DNA of 64,000 nt from Clostridiaceae bacterium (GTDB lineage Bacteria > Bacillota > Clostridia > Lachnospirales > Lachnospiraceae). Shown here piece after piece: positions 1 through 8,272 of the stretch. The notes below the pieces were generated by a model. That model ran no database searches and had not been told where the DNA came from. It worked only from the letters and a program-made list of their open reading frames with translations. Location of the stretch: the NCBI GenBank assembly GCA_902363735.1, contig CABJBA010000001.1:806001-870000 (forward strand), given 5' to 3'. A program made the translations under genes and the position numbers. Within the stretch, counting starts at the first letter, position 1, and each line of letters opens with the position of its first letter.

Positions 1-65
1 CAGTTGTATTGAGAAATTATTTATTTTGAAGTGTGCACCTGATTCTCTTAATGAGCATGCACGTA

Positions 66-998
66 TTAGCCGAATAAAGGAGTAGATAAATACCTGTCAC
101 CGGAATCCGGCAGCAGAACCACAATGGTTTTCCCCTTATTTTCCGGTCTTTCTGCCAGCTGTTTTGCAGCTTTTAAGGCAGCGCCGGAAGATATTCCAAC
201 CAAAATTCCCTCTGTTACTGCAAATGTCTTTCCTTCTTTAAAAGCGTCCTCATTTTCAACAGTAATAATTTCATCATAAATCCCGGTATTTAAAACGGTT
301 GGCACGAAGCCTGCGCCAATTCCCTGAATCTTATGAGGTCCTGGCTTTCCTCCTGAAAGTATGGGGCTGCTTGCTGGCTCCACTGCCACAATTTTAACTC
401 CCGGCTTCTTCTCTTTTAAGTATTCTCCAACTCCGGTAATGGTTCCGCCTGTTCCTACTCCGGCTACAAAGATATCCACATTTCCATCAGTCTGCTCCCA
501 GATCTCCGGTCCGGTAGTTTCCTTGTGAACCTTGGGATTGGCCGGATTATCAAACTGCCCAAGAATAATGGAACCAGGTATGGTCTGTTTCAGTTCTTCT
601 GCCCTTTCAATGGCTCCTCTCATACCTTTTGCGCCTTCAGTCAATTCCAATTCTGCACCGTAGGCTTTTAATAAATTTCTACGCTCCACACTCATGGTAT
701 CCGGAAGAGTCAGGATGGTGCGGTAACCCTTGGCAGCAGCAACAGCAGCCAGGCCGATTCCCGTATTTCCGGAAGTGGGCTCAATGATAGTTGCTCCAGA
801 CTTTAAAATTCCTTTTTCCTCTGCATCTTCAATCATTGCAAGAGAAATTCTGTCCTTTACAGAACCGGCTGGATTTAAATATTCCAGCTTAGCCAGAAGG
901 GTAACTCCTTCAATTCCTTCCACCTCACTGTAGCGGTTTAACTTCAGTATCGGTGTTCCTCCAATCAGTTCTATTGCACTTTCTTTAATTGTTCCCAT
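66..998 (-). CDS. cysK: Cysteine synthase A (O-acetylserine sulfhydrylase)
   Basis: This cytosolic PLP enzyme makes cysteine from O-acetylserine and sulfide. The 310-residue product has the fold-type II signature: the Schiff-base lysine in SVKDR (Lys48), the substrate loop TSGNTG (75-80), the PLP phosphate loop GTGGT (182-186) and a C-terminal PDSGDRY motif. A GTG lies five codons upstream in frame, but ATG at 998 is preferred because GGAGG sits directly before it and overlaps that GTG. The gene has its own promoter and stands downstream of two more sulfur amino acid genes on the same strand. Length is normal for the family. CysK and CysM are hard to separate by eye; CysK is favoured by length and loop sequence. 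Confidence 0.95.
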   Translation of the reverse strand: MGTIKESAIELIGGTPILKLNRYSEVEGIEGVTLLAKLEYLNPAGSVKDRISLAMIEDAEEKGILKSGATIIEPTSGNTGIGLAAVAAAKGYRTILTLPDTMSVERRNLLKAYGAELELTEGAKGMRGAIERAEELKQTIPGSIILGQFDNPANPKVHKETTGPEIWEQTDGNVDIFVAGVGTGGTITGVGEYLKEKKPGVKIVAVEPASSPILSGGKPGPHKIQGIGAGFVPTVLNTGIYDEIITVENEDAFKEGKTFAVTEGILVGISSGAALKAAKQLAERPENKGKTIVVLLPDSGDRYLSTPLFG

Positions 999-1049
999 CT
1001 TTCTTACCTCCACTTATATATTTTTTAATTTTATACGAAATGATATGGC

Positions 1050-1082
1050 AAAGAGCGGCCGCCTGAATGGCATCCGCTCTTT
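1050..1082 (-). terminator. Hairpin terminator downstream of patB
   Basis: A 9-bp perfect stem (AAAGAGCGG with CCGCTCTTT, 1050-1058 and 1074-1082) lies between the patB stop and cysK. Its T-run on the minus strand is short, so termination may be partial. Confidence 0.45.
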
Positions 1083-1105
1083 CTCGTTTGACCATTCTCT
1101 CATTT

Positions 1106-1122
1106 CCTATATGTTTAATAGG
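1106..1122. promoter_or_regulatory. Candidate operator CCTAT-N7-ATAGG in the cysK leader
   Basis: An inverted repeat, CCTAT at 1106-1110 and ATAGG at 1118-1122, lies just downstream of the predicted cysK transcription start. The same half-sites occur at the Rrf2 promoter (3667-3682), so a shared repressor is a reasonable inference. Confidence 0.4.
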
Positions 1123-1138
1123 TTTATATGATATATTT

Positions 1139-1167
1139 ATATTAATACATCATACGAAATGTGTCAA
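1139..1167 (-). promoter_or_regulatory. Sigma-A type promoter of cysK
   Basis: On the minus strand TTGACA (1162-1167) and TAATAT (1139-1144) are separated by exactly 17 bp, about 140 bp upstream of the cysK start. Confidence 0.7.
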
Positions 1168-1188
1168 TACTTTATTTATGAAAATCTT

Positions 1189-2373
1189 TTATATTGCATT
1201 TATAGCCTGTTCAAGCTTCTGTAAAGCCAGCTCAAGAGTGGACCGGGGGCAGGCGATGTTGATTCGTTCAAACCCTTCTCCCGCAAGTCCGAACATGGTT
1301 CCGCTGTCCAGCCAAAGCCCTGCCTTATTGACGATCAAATCCTCCCGCTCCTCTTCTGTCAGTCCAAGTCCCCGGAAATCCAGCCAGATCAAATAGGTTC
1401 CTTCCGGCTCAATCAGTTTGATTCTGCTGATTTTCGTCTTTAAGTATTCTCTTACATAGGAAAGGTTGGCTTTTAAATATTCCATAAGCTGGTCATGCCA
1501 ATCCGACCCATACAGGTATGCCGCCTCGCAGGCGGTAAGGCCTAAGGTATTTAACTGGCTGTAGCCGGAAGCAGACATCTGCTTACGGAATCTGGCTCTC
1601 AGTTTGGGATTTGATATAAATATGTTGGAAATCTGAAGTCCGGCCAGGTTAAAGGTTTTGCTGGGAGCCGTACAGGTAACGGTCCTGTCCCTAAGTTCTT
1701 TGTTGATATCTGCAAATACCTGATGCCTTCCCTGAAGTACAAAGTCCTGATGTATTTCATCACTGACAATAATAATATCTTTTCGTATACAGATTTCTCC
1801 CAGCTGCTCCAGCTCTTTTCTGCTCCAGACTCTTCCCACCGGATTATGGGGATTGCATAGTAAGAACAGTTTTACATGATGCTCCTCTGCTTTCCTTTCA
1901 AAATCCTCAAAATCCATGTGATACGTTCCGTCTTCTCCCAAAACCAGGGGACTGTCCACAATGACACGGTCGTTGTCCTTAACGACCTGGCTGAACGGAT
2001 AATATACAGGCTGCTGAATCAGAACGGTATCTCCAGGTTCTGTAAAAGCCTTTACCGCCATTGCCAGGGCAAATACCACTCCCGGTGTCTTAACCAGCCA
2101 GTTTCTTTCCACAGTCCAGCCATGCTTACTCTCCATCCAGCCCGCAATGGCTTCAAAATACTGGTCACCTGACTCACTGTAACCGAATATACCATGGGCC
2201 ACGCGCTGTTGAATGGCCTCCAAAATTTTTTCTGATACCTTAAAATCCATATCAGCCACCCACAGGGGAAGAATATTCTCCGGTTTTCCCCTTTGGGCTG
2301 CAAAGTCATATTTAATACAGCTTGTATTCTTTCTGTCAATGTTTTCGTCAAAATTATGATTTTCTTTACACAT
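1189..2373 (-). CDS. patB: MalY/PatB-type cystathionine beta-lyase (aminotransferase class I/II fold)
   Basis: This is a PLP C-S lyase of the MalY/PatB branch, which cleaves cystathionine to homocysteine, pyruvate and ammonia and can act on other cysteine conjugates. Visible marks are LPLWVADMDF near the N-terminus (36-45), typical of this branch, CNPHNPVGR (173-181), SDEIH (204-208) and the PLP lysine in APSKTFNLAG (Lys239). The 394-residue length is normal. The start is ATG at 2373, inside the end of the preceding gene, with an 8-nt overlap that implies translational coupling. It sits between cysK and a second trans-sulfuration type enzyme. Members also act as aminotransferases, so substrate is inferred from context. 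Confidence 0.88.
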   Translation of the reverse strand: MCKENHNFDENIDRKNTSCIKYDFAAQRGKPENILPLWVADMDFKVSEKILEAIQQRVAHGIFGYSESGDQYFEAIAGWMESKHGWTVERNWLVKTPGVVFALAMAVKAFTEPGDTVLIQQPVYYPFSQVVKDNDRVIVDSPLVLGEDGTYHMDFEDFERKAEEHHVKLFLLCNPHNPVGRVWSRKELEQLGEICIRKDIIIVSDEIHQDFVLQGRHQVFADINKELRDRTVTCTAPSKTFNLAGLQISNIFISNPKLRARFRKQMSASGYSQLNTLGLTACEAAYLYGSDWHDQLMEYLKANLSYVREYLKTKISRIKLIEPEGTYLIWLDFRGLGLTEEEREDLIVNKAGLWLDSGTMFGLAGEGFERINIACPRSTLELALQKLEQAINAI

Positions 2374-3526
2374 AAAACACACGCTCCAATTCTTTTGTAA
2401 GATCTTCTATATCCTCAATTCCCACGGAAAGCCGCAGTATCCTGTCTGTCACTCCGTTTGCTGCCAGAACATCCTTTGGTACATCAGCATGTGTCTGGGT
2501 AATGGGATAGGTGATCAGAGTCTCCACGCCTCCCAGACTCTCCGCAAAATGAATCAGACGGACATCCTTTAAAATCCTGTGGGCCAGTTCCTTTGTTTCC
2601 ACTTCAAATGTTACCATACAGCCAAAGCCTCTGGCCTGCTTTTTACAGATCTCATAGCCTCTGCTGTCCGGAATTCCCGGGTAAAACACCTTTGTGACCT
2701 GCTTTTCCTGACAGAGCCACTCCACCAGCTTTCCAGCATTCTTCTCAGCTCTTTCCATACGGATTCCAAGTGTTTTGATACCTCTTAAAATGAGCCAGCT
2801 GTCAAAAGGAGCCAGACCTGAACCTACCGTCTTTATAAGAAATCTCAGCCTTTCTGCGATTTCGGGAGATGAAGTTACTAAAAATCCTGCAATGGTGTCG
2901 TTATGACCTCCCAGATATTTGGTTCCGCTGTGAACCACCACATCTGCCCCCAGCTTTAAAGGATTCTGGAAATAAGGGGATAAAAAGGTGTTGTCCACAA
3001 TGAGAAGCAAGTTGTTTTTCTTTGCGGTCTCCGCCAGTCTTTCAATGTCTATCACATTCATCATGGGATTGGTGGGAGTTTCAATAAAAATAGCTTTTGT
3101 ATTTTTGCTGATCAGCTTTTCAAATTCCTCATGTCCCTGGCGGGAACAATCCACGGAGCTAAAGGTAAGCCCGTTCTTTTTACTGATATTGTCAAAGAGG
3201 CGGATGCTTCCTCCGTATAAATCACAATCTGTAATGATGTGGTCTCCAGGGGAAAACAGCTCCATCAGCGCTGTAATGGCCGCCATTCCGCTGGAAAATG
3301 CCAGAGCATCCACACCATACTCCAAGGAAGCCACTACCTTTTCAAGCTGCTCCCTGGTTGGATTCTGCAGACGGCTGTAATCATAGCCTGTGCTCTCTCC
3401 GACTCCTTTATGGGCAAAGGTGGCCGACTGATAGATAGGGAAGCTGACCGCTCCTGAACGGTCCACCTGATTCTCTTCTCCATTGCCATATAAACACCTT
3501 GTAGAAATTCCGTATTCCATATTCAT
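2366..3526 (-). CDS. Cys/Met-metabolism PLP enzyme (cystathionine gamma-synthase/lyase family)
   Basis: A fold-type I PLP enzyme of the Cys/Met metabolism family, 386 residues. It shows FSSGMAAI (78-85), the ETPTNP loop (149-154), VDNTF (177-181) and the PLP lysine in HSGTKYLGGH (Lys203). Members do cystathionine gamma-synthesis, gamma-lysis or beta-lysis, and sequence inspection does not settle which. Coupled to a downstream MalY/PatB lyase by an 8-nt overlap and divergent from an Rrf2 regulator, it most likely acts in cysteine-homocysteine interconversion. A GTGGTG sequence upstream acts as a weak ribosome binding site; ATG at 3526 and the ATG two codons later are both possible. Confidence 0.88.
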   Translation of the reverse strand: MNMEYGISTRCLYGNGEENQVDRSGAVSFPIYQSATFAHKGVGESTGYDYSRLQNPTREQLEKVVASLEYGVDALAFSSGMAAITALMELFSPGDHIITDCDLYGGSIRLFDNISKKNGLTFSSVDCSRQGHEEFEKLISKNTKAIFIETPTNPMMNVIDIERLAETAKKNNLLLIVDNTFLSPYFQNPLKLGADVVVHSGTKYLGGHNDTIAGFLVTSSPEIAERLRFLIKTVGSGLAPFDSWLILRGIKTLGIRMERAEKNAGKLVEWLCQEKQVTKVFYPGIPDSRGYEICKKQARGFGCMVTFEVETKELAHRILKDVRLIHFAESLGGVETLITYPITQTHADVPKDVLAANGVTDRILRLSVGIEDIEDLTKELERVFYV

Positions 3527-3650
3527 TCACCACTTTCTTAATTTTTTCATTCTCTTTATAAGGATATCACTCTTAAGCCCTATAAAGCTATTACTAAAAA
3601 ACAATAGCCTGCTATAGCTTATTCCTATCAAAAAGAAATCCATTCACCAG

Positions 3651-3679
3651 TTGAATACCTACTCCACCTATGGTAAAAT
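3651..3679 (+). promoter_or_regulatory. Promoter of the Rrf2 regulator
   Basis: TTGAAT (3651-3656) and TAAAAT (3674-3679) are spaced by 17 bp, about 40 bp before the ATG. The -10 box is covered by the inverted repeats described in the operator entry, which fits autorepression. Confidence 0.6.
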
Positions 3680-3686
3680 AGGTATT
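3654..3686. promoter_or_regulatory. Nested inverted repeats at the rrf2 promoter (candidate operator)
   Basis: AATACCTA (3654-3661) and TAGGTATT (3679-3686) form a perfect 8-bp inverted repeat. Nested inside is CCTAT (3667-3671) with ATAGG (3678-3682), 6 bp apart. Both overlap the promoter. Confidence 0.5.
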
Positions 3687-3720
3687 AATCTATAATAATG
3701 TCAGTTAAGGTGGTGCACTT

Positions 3721-4152
3721 ATGAAAATATCAACCCGCGGCCGTTACTCTCTCCGGATGATGATTGATTTAGCCCAGCATTACAACCAGGATTACATTGC
3801 TCTGAAGGACATTTCCGAGAGACAGGGCATTTCAAAAAAATATTTAGAGCAGATTGTTCCGTTCTTAAACCGCAGCGGCCTGCTCATCACCTACCGGGGC
3901 CATATGGGCGGCTACAGACTGTCCAAACAGCCTTCTCAAATAACCATTGCAGATATTCTCCTAAGCTCAGAGGGAAGCTTAAACCCTGTTGCCTGTATGG
4001 ACAACGAGATAAATGACTGTCACCGGAAGGCAGAATGCTTAACCATTCCCATCTGGGAAGGACTTTCGGAAGTCATTATCAACTATTTAAGCGGCATTAC
4101 TCTTCAGGACATTTTAGACAGCGGACCGGGTACTCCTGAATACTATATTTAA
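3721..4152 (+). CDS. Rrf2-family transcriptional regulator (CymR/IscR-like)
   Basis: A 143-residue winged-helix regulator. It opens with the family signature MKISTRGRYSLRMM and has the recognition-helix region ISKKYLEQI (37-45) followed by a wing with RGHMGGYRL. Three cysteines (92, 100, 106) sit where IscR-type members hold an Fe-S cluster, but the spacing C-x7-C-x5-C differs from IscR, and B. subtilis CymR does not rely on such a cluster. Divergent from the Cys/Met PLP enzyme with about 190 bp between them, it probably represses the surrounding cysteine genes and itself. A strong AAGGTGG ribosome binding site precedes the ATG. The effector is unknown: Fe-S status or a cysteine-pathway signal are both possible. 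Confidence 0.9.
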   Translation: MKISTRGRYSLRMMIDLAQHYNQDYIALKDISERQGISKKYLEQIVPFLNRSGLLITYRGHMGGYRLSKQPSQITIADILLSSEGSLNPVACMDNEINDCHRKAECLTIPIWEGLSEVIINYLSGITLQDILDSGPGTPEYYI

Positions 4153-4156
4153 TCAG

Positions 4157-5065
4157 TTAAAGAACTCTTTCCCGGTATTTTTTTAATTCTTCTATATACT
4201 TTTCGCCAAGAATACTCAAGGGCATTTTCTTCTTTTTAATGTAACCGATTCTCATTTTATCCTCGGTATCCAAAGGAATTGCCCTGTATTTATCTCCGTT
4301 TAAATCCTCACAGATAATTCCGGAACAAAGAGTGTAGCCGTTTAAGCCCACCATAAGATTCAGCATGGTGGCCCTGTCGTTTGCTTTTATGATCTGCTTG
4401 TATTCATAAATGCTGAACACCTCCTCAGCCAGGTAAAAGGAGCTGTTTGTCCCCTGATCAAAGGAGAGACAGGGGAAGTTCTTCAAATCTTCAAATCCAA
4501 TCCGTTCCTTTTCTGCCAGAGGATTTCCTTCCCATAAATACACATAAATCCCGCACTGAAATAATTCGATGAATTCCAGCTCATTGTCGGAAAGTATTTT
4601 TCCGATGGCCTTCTGGTTGAAATCATCCAGATACAGGATTCCCAGTTCACTCTTCTGATTTTTCACATTCTCCACTACTTCGTCGGTCTTTGTCTCATGA
4701 ACTGCAAACTCAAAAGTCTCCATTCCAAACTCTTTTGCCATCTGGATAAATGCCTGAACTGCAAAGGTGTAATGCTGGGTGGATACACTGAACTTCTTCT
4801 TAAACTTTTCCCTTTTTACAAAACGCTCCTCCATCAGCCGGTACTGTTCCAGCATCTGTCTCCCATATCCTAAAAACTCTTCTCCCTCCGGAGTAATCAC
4901 GATTCCCCTGTTGGAACGCAGAAATATCTGAAGCCCGATTTCTTCCTCCAGATCCCGGATTGTGCTGGATAAGCTGGGTTGGGTGATAAAAAGCCGGGAG
5001 GCTGCTTTGTTCATGGATTTTTCATTTGCAATGCATACGGCATAGCGAAGCTGCTGTAATGTCAT
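4157..5065 (-). CDS. LysR-family transcriptional regulator, probably of sulfur metabolism
   Basis: A 302-residue LysR-type regulator with an N-terminal winged HTH (MTLQQLRYAV onward, then ITQPSLSSTIRDLEEEIG) and a periplasmic-binding-protein-like effector domain. The start is ATG at 5065 because AGGAGG lies 6 nt upstream; an in-frame extension would run into the hairpin at 5090-5114. It is the next gene after metY on the same strand and converges with the Rrf2 gene, with only 4 bp between the stops. Its likely target is metY, which carries a palindrome with T-N11-A character upstream of its promoter (6552-6578). The effector is unknown. Confidence 0.9.
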   Translation of the reverse strand: MTLQQLRYAVCIANEKSMNKAASRLFITQPSLSSTIRDLEEEIGLQIFLRSNRGIVITPEGEEFLGYGRQMLEQYRLMEERFVKREKFKKKFSVSTQHYTFAVQAFIQMAKEFGMETFEFAVHETKTDEVVENVKNQKSELGILYLDDFNQKAIGKILSDNELEFIELFQCGIYVYLWEGNPLAEKERIGFEDLKNFPCLSFDQGTNSSFYLAEEVFSIYEYKQIIKANDRATMLNLMVGLNGYTLCSGIICEDLNGDKYRAIPLDTEDKMRIGYIKKKKMPLSILGEKYIEELKKYRERVL

Positions 5066-5089
5066 GAATTCCTCCTTCCATAGGAAAAC

Positions 5090-5114
5090 GGCTGCCATAA
5101 CCATTATGGCAGCC
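5090..5114 (-). terminator. Hairpin between metY and the LysR gene
   Basis: A perfect 11-bp stem (5090-5100 with 5104-5114) and a 3-nt loop are followed on the minus strand by GTTTTCC. This may be a leaky terminator that lowers LysR expression relative to metY. Confidence 0.6.
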
Positions 5115-5145
5115 ACTTCTGATCCCCAGTCAAATGGGGCACATA

Positions 5146-6453
5146 TTACTCAACGGCCTTAAATGCTTCTTCTAAATCTTCAATAATATCCGCAATATTC
5201 TCCGTTCCTATGGAAAGGCGGATCGTATTGGGTTTGATTCCTGAACCTGTCAGCTCTTCCTCTGTCATCTGGGAGTGAGTGGTGGAAGCCGGATGAATCA
5301 CTAAGGACTTCACATCTGCAACGTTAGCCAAAAGGGAAAACAGCTCCAGCTGGTCAATAAAGTCTTTTGCTTTCCGGGCATCGCCCTTAATCTCAAAGGT
5401 AAAGATGGAACTGCCGCCTGACGGAAAGTATTTTTTGTATAATGTCTGCTGCTCTGGATCCTGGGAAACAGAAGGATGATGAACAGTCTCAACCTGGGGA
5501 TGGTTTTTTAAATACTCCACTACCTTTAAGGCATTTTCCACATGTCGTTCCACACGCAGGGATAAGGTTTCCAGACCCTGAAGGAAAATAAATGCGTGAA
5601 CAGGTGATAATGTGGCTCCCGTATCACGAAGAAGAAGAGCGCGGATCTTTGTCACATATGCTGCCGGACCTGCTGCCTTTGTGAAGCTGACTCCATGATA
5701 GCTGGGGTTCGGCTCAGTAAGGCCAGGGAATTTTCCGGAAGCCTCCCAGTCAAATTTTCCGCTTTCTACAATCACGCCGCCAATGCTGGTGCCGTGACCT
5801 CCGATAAATTTGGTTGCAGAATGTACCACAATATCTGCTCCAAACTCAATAGGTCTGATAAGATAAGGTGTTCCAAAGGTATTATCTATAATTACCGGGA
5901 TTTTATGCCCATGGGCAATTTCTGCAATTTTTTCAATATCAACCACATCGGAATTGGGATTTCCAAGAGTTTCAATAAAAACCAGCTTTGTGTTTTCCTG
6001 AATGGCATTTTCCAGCTCTTCATAATTAAAAGGATCTACAAAAGTTGTTGTAATACCATATTCCGGAAGGGTGTGTTCCAGTAAATTATAGGTTCCACCA
6101 TAAATATTTTTGGCAGCCACCACATGATCTCCATTTTTTGTAATGTTCTGAATGGAATATGTAACTGCCGCTGCGCCGGAAGCAACCGCAAGAGCGGCTG
6201 AACCGCCTTCCAAAGCTGCTATTCTCTGCTCAAAAACGCCCTGGGTCGGATTGGTTAATCTTCCGTAAATGTTTCCTGCATCTGTCAGATTAAATCTGGC
6301 TGCCGCATGATCACAGTTACGGAATACATAAGAAGTGCTCTGGTAAATTGGAACTGCTCTTGCATCTGTAACCGGGTCTGGCTGCTCCTGTCCTACATGG
6401 AGCTGCAATGTTTCAAACTTGAAATTTCTTTCTGTTCTTGCTTTCTTAGCCAT
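5146..6453 (-). CDS. metY: O-acetylhomoserine aminocarboxypropyltransferase (sulfhydrylase)
   Basis: This PLP enzyme makes homocysteine directly from O-acetylhomoserine and sulfide. At 435 residues it has the longer length of the MetY/CysD group rather than the roughly 385 of cystathionine enzymes, and the insertion with LTEPNPSYHG is characteristic. Other motifs are GNIYGRLTNPT (60-70), ETLGNPN (161-167), IIDNTFGTP (188-196) and the PLP lysine in HSATKFIGGH (Lys215). A perfect AGGAGG precedes the ATG. It has its own promoter and a palindrome upstream, and the neighbouring LysR gene is its likely regulator. With cysK it gives direct sulfhydrylation routes to both cysteine and homocysteine. 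Confidence 0.95.
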   Translation of the reverse strand: MAKKARTERNFKFETLQLHVGQEQPDPVTDARAVPIYQSTSYVFRNCDHAAARFNLTDAGNIYGRLTNPTQGVFEQRIAALEGGSAALAVASGAAAVTYSIQNITKNGDHVVAAKNIYGGTYNLLEHTLPEYGITTTFVDPFNYEELENAIQENTKLVFIETLGNPNSDVVDIEKIAEIAHGHKIPVIIDNTFGTPYLIRPIEFGADIVVHSATKFIGGHGTSIGGVIVESGKFDWEASGKFPGLTEPNPSYHGVSFTKAAGPAAYVTKIRALLLRDTGATLSPVHAFIFLQGLETLSLRVERHVENALKVVEYLKNHPQVETVHHPSVSQDPEQQTLYKKYFPSGGSSIFTFEIKGDARKAKDFIDQLELFSLLANVADVKSLVIHPASTTHSQMTEEELTGSGIKPNTIRLSIGTENIADIIEDLEEAFKAVE

Positions 6454-6504
6454 TTCATATCCTCCTGTTTTTCCGTGTTTTTGGTTTGTGTTTGTTTGAT
6501 TGGT

Positions 6505-6535
6505 ATTATATCGTAATTTTAACGAGAAGTGTTAA
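6505..6535 (-). promoter_or_regulatory. Promoter of metY
   Basis: TATAAT (6505-6510) is perfect; the best -35, TTAACA (6530-6535), is 19 bp away. The long spacer fits a promoter that needs an activator. Confidence 0.5.
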
Positions 6536-6551
6536 TATTTATAAACAGGAA

Positions 6552-6578
6552 CCTGATATAGGAAAAACCTATATCAGG
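6552..6578. promoter_or_regulatory. Perfect 11-bp inverted repeat upstream of metY (candidate LysR site)
   Basis: CCTGATATAGG (6552-6562) and CCTATATCAGG (6568-6578) flank AAAAA. The core TAGGAAAAACCTA matches the T-N11-A layout of LysR sites and ends 17 bp before the metY -35. No T-run follows, so this is unlikely to be a terminator. Confidence 0.5.
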
Positions 6579-6687
6579 CCTATAGAGTGTTTTTCCAGCT
6601 TCTCCTCTTTTTACCCCCGGCTTATCCATCATATATTTTACCACGCTGAATATACATATACAAATAAAAGATGCGGGAAGGCAACCT

Positions 6688-7320
6688 ATGAATGAACATT
6701 ATCCATTTGTGAATCCTCCTCTCCCTTACGCCTATGACGCACTGGAGCCTTATATTGATACCCAGACCATGTACATTCACCATGACAGGCTGTTACAGCG
6801 ATATGTGGCAAACCTAAATGCCATCTTAAGCGGTTATCCGGAACTTCAGAATCTGTCTCTGGAAGAAATGCTGAGAGATCCTTCAAAACTGCCAGAGCCA
6901 GTCCGGCAGGGAATCATCAATAACGGCGGAGGCCTTTATAACCACACAATTTATTTCAACGGCATGACTCCATCTGAAACCCGTTCCGAAGCCCAGGCCC
7001 TGTATCCGGTTATTATACGGTACTTTGGAACTGTGGAACGGTTTTTTGACGAATTCAAGGCTTATGCCCTGGCCGTCTTCGGCTCCGGCTATGCCTGGCT
7101 AATCGTTGAGCCGGATGGCCGGCTGAGAATCGTCATGACACCCAACCAGAACACTCCTGTCTCCAACGGACTTTGTGTTGTGGCAGGAATTGATGTCTGG
7201 GAACATGCCTATTTTTTAAAACGCTTTAATGACCGGGCCGCATACATAGAAGACTGGTTCCATGTCGTAAGCTGGGAGGCTGCAAATGAGCGTTATGTGA
7301 ATTGCATCAACGGGGAATGA
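6688..7320 (+). CDS. Superoxide dismutase, Fe/Mn family
   Basis: The 210-residue cytosolic enzyme dismutates superoxide. All four metal ligands are present: His31, His86 (NHTIYF), Asp169 and His173 (DVWEHAYF). Gln154 in NQNTP lies at the Mn-type glutamine position, so it is probably manganese-loaded or cambialistic. The second-shell HH pair of the usual KHHQTYV segment is LL here (HHDRLLQRYV), so the conserved gateway histidine is missing while its partner tyrosine remains. The gene stands alone between metY and a convergent bicupin gene. Its stop codon lies in the loop side of a terminator hairpin. The ribosome binding site is weak (GGGAAGG). Confidence 0.9.
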   Translation: MNEHYPFVNPPLPYAYDALEPYIDTQTMYIHHDRLLQRYVANLNAILSGYPELQNLSLEEMLRDPSKLPEPVRQGIINNGGGLYNHTIYFNGMTPSETRSEAQALYPVIIRYFGTVERFFDEFKAYALAVFGSGYAWLIVEPDGRLRIVMTPNQNTPVSNGLCVVAGIDVWEHAYFLKRFNDRAAYIEDWFHVVSWEAANERYVNCINGE

Positions 7321-7341
7321 GTTACTGCATTCCCCGTTTTA
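7310..7341. terminator. Bidirectional terminator overlapping the end of the SOD gene
   Basis: ACGGGGAATG (7310-7319) pairs with CATTCCCCGT (7328-7337), followed by TTTT on the plus strand. It lies between two convergent genes and includes the last SOD codons. Confidence 0.75.
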
Positions 7342-8130
7342 CAAATCAATATCTCGGTTGCAATCCTTAGAATAAATATACGCAAACTCCTCATCCCTTC
7401 CTATGCCGTAAGCCGCCTGGGGACAGTATGCCCCCATAAAAAGATAATCTCCTTTTTTGACCGGTATCCAGTCATTGTCCAGCATATACATTCCTTCACC
7501 GGAATAGATATAAGCTCCATGCTCCTGAACATGTGTTTCAATATAACCATGGCAGGCTCCCGGTTTAAAAGAAAGGATGTGGAAATTCATATCAAAACCC
7601 AAGTCGTCGGCTGAAGGAAGGAAATCCTTTACCATCACATCCTCCATGCCTTCATAAGCGATTCCAGGAACCCTGCTGATGTCTCCGATTACTGTGTGCG
7701 CTTCACATCCCGGAATTCTCCTGTATTTTCTTTTATAAAGAAATCCTTTTGCAGGCTTATCACTGATGTTTTCAAAAAAGAGACGAGTTCCTTCCGGGCA
7801 AAATATATAGCCTCCGTTTTCAAGCTCCGCCTCTTTCTCCTGATTCCACATCTTTACCTTTCCTTCAAATAAATAAAAGAAAATCTCCTCTCCCGGCTGC
7901 CCAAACCCTTCATGATTATATCCTCCCGGTTCCATTCCCACCAGATAATCCACAAAAGACGCTCCCAGCTTTGGAGAAGACAATATAGTCACCTGGCACT
8001 TTTCAAAACCCGGAATCCTGTTCTTCACCAAACCGTCGGGCTCAATAATCGCAAAATTCCCCCTTTTTATTATGGAACGGGTATTTAACAAATCTCTTCT
8101 GAAGCCGGTAACTCCATTTAAATAGCTCAT
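7339..8130 (-). CDS. allE: (S)-ureidoglycine aminohydrolase-like bicupin
   Basis: A 263-residue double-cupin protein resembling AllE/YlbA, the Mn-dependent enzyme that releases ammonia from ureidoglycine to give ureidoglycolate in purine (allantoin) breakdown. The C-terminal cupin carries the metal cluster ETHVQEHG (about 218-225) and a later CPQAAYG supplying the glutamine ligand. The start is ATG at 8130 with AAAGGAG upstream. No allantoinase, allantoate amidohydrolase or ureidoglycolate dehydrogenase gene is in the window, so it is orphaned here and may act on a related substrate. It converges on the SOD gene and shares the terminator there. Confidence 0.82.
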   Translation of the reverse strand: MSYLNGVTGFRRDLLNTRSIIKRGNFAIIEPDGLVKNRIPGFEKCQVTILSSPKLGASFVDYLVGMEPGGYNHEGFGQPGEEIFFYLFEGKVKMWNQEKEAELENGGYIFCPEGTRLFFENISDKPAKGFLYKRKYRRIPGCEAHTVIGDISRVPGIAYEGMEDVMVKDFLPSADDLGFDMNFHILSFKPGACHGYIETHVQEHGAYIYSGEGMYMLDNDWIPVKKGDYLFMGAYCPQAAYGIGRDEEFAYIYSKDCNRDIDL

Positions 8131-8212
8131 AACCTGATTCTCCTTTTATCTGCTCTATCCTGCCTTTGAAGCCTGCTCTCTTTGCTCTCCGGATAAATTC
8201 ACCACACCAGTC

Positions 8213-8241
8213 TTGATAGTCTGTAAAATAAATGATATAAT
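8213..8241 (+). promoter_or_regulatory. Promoter of the small GNAT gene
   Basis: TTGATA (8213-8218) and a perfect TATAAT (8236-8241) are 17 bp apart, about 32 bp before the ATG. Confidence 0.75.
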
Positions 8242-8272
8242 CCATTTATTACAAAGACAGGAGGAAATCATA

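Noticed and set aside
6455..6687. SAM riboswitch or T-box before metY.
   Set aside because: No conserved SAM-I or T-box core and no terminator/antiterminator pair; only a palindrome upstream of the promoter.
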